From Chryseobacterium senegalense (GTDB taxonomy: Bacteria; Bacteroidota; Bacteroidia; Flavobacteriales; Weeksellaceae), in contig CYUH01000015.1 of assembly GCA_001403755.1 (NCBI GenBank), forward strand, positions 1,032,589-1,096,588: DNA of 64,000 nt. The letters are read 5' to 3'. The position numbers and the translations under genes were made by a program. Positions 63,960-64,000 of this stretch are shown here, in pieces (within the stretch, counting starts at the first letter, position 1; every line of letters begins with the position of its first letter). The notes below the pieces were generated by a model that saw only the letters and a list, made by a program, of their open reading frames with translations, made no database searches and had not been told where the DNA came from.

Positions 63960-64000
63960 TTACAGAAAAGCTTTTTTGTCACGAGAATAAGTGTTTATAT
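63960..64000 (-). CDS. Probable 3' end of a gene beyond the right edge
   Basis: On the minus strand the last codons read INTYSRDKKAFL and a TAA stop at 63960-63962, about 60 bases before the terminator at 63873. The other two frames close at once. Too short to identify. Confidence 0.3.
   Translation of the reverse strand, partial: INTYSRDKKAFL

Overview
The window is chromosomal DNA from a flavobacterium, most like the Chryseobacterium/Kaistella/Epilithonimonas group (Weeksellaceae). The reasons are low GC, almost no Shine-Dalgarno sequences, several TAnnTTTG (Bacteroidetes -7 type) boxes in front of genes, and gene families typical of the phylum: DUF2805, DUF2256 with cry-DASH, DUF4286, DUF6526 and cyanophycin synthetase. 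Genus is an inference from protein resemblance. Coding density is high and no insertion sequence, prophage, integron or CRISPR array was seen.

Layout. 1-16 kb: the tail of a dihydrolipoyl dehydrogenase gene, a patatin-like lipase, then a leftward run dgkA / M28 peptidase / DUF1015 / serA / serC / ferredoxin (serine biosynthesis), topoisomerase IB, an FAD/NAD(P)-binding protein, a large catalase, a roughly 1 kb gene-poor stretch, and a rightward pair of LuxC-type acyl-CoA reductase and aldose epimerase. 16-28 kb: gyrA, a secreted TPR protein, and a rearranged region. There an intact aminopeptidase P gene is followed by a truncated mnmE. Next come a frameshifted exonuclease III gene and an M28 peptidase gene, then a wrecked second aminopeptidase P gene and an intact mnmE. 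28-38 kb: a light/DNA-damage island (MarR, SDR, DUF2805, photolyase-related protein, cry-DASH, DUF2256, ABC1 kinase, TetR, GTP cyclohydrolase II, NAD(P)-binding DUF2867 protein) with REP-like hairpins and a probable structured RNA. 38-45 kb: a DNA-repair block (Nei-like glycosylase, second topoisomerase IB, LigD, Ku, SRAP/HMCES protein). 45-64 kb: cyanophycin synthetase, tatC, kdsD, recQ, a small secreted protein, a glycosyltransferase, a complete lpd, a 21-bp tandem repeat, a KTSC protein, a CvfB-like protein, a zinc-ribbon protein, a DUF892 ferritin-like protein, an aminotransferase, a lipoprotein M28 peptidase, tRNA-Arg(CCT) and uvrA.

How the genes work together. The serC-serA-DUF1015 run supplies phosphoserine, and DUF1015 may act at the phosphoserine/serine step, since no serB is present here. 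The 28-38 kb island joins two photolyase-family proteins to a riboflavin-pathway enzyme (source of FAD) and two regulators. LigD plus Ku form a bacterial end-joining system, flanked by other DNA-damage proteins. uvrA and recQ add further repair capacity.

Most notable observations: the pepP-mnmE locus exists twice with reciprocal decay, so one working copy of each gene survives; a photolyase-family protein lacks all the expected iron-sulfur cysteines; DUF1015 carries a DGHHR motif inside a serine operon; small overlooked genes (DUF2256, a lipoprotein-like frame with no normal start codon) are present; and there is a hairpin-repeat cluster next to a Flavo-1-like RNA.
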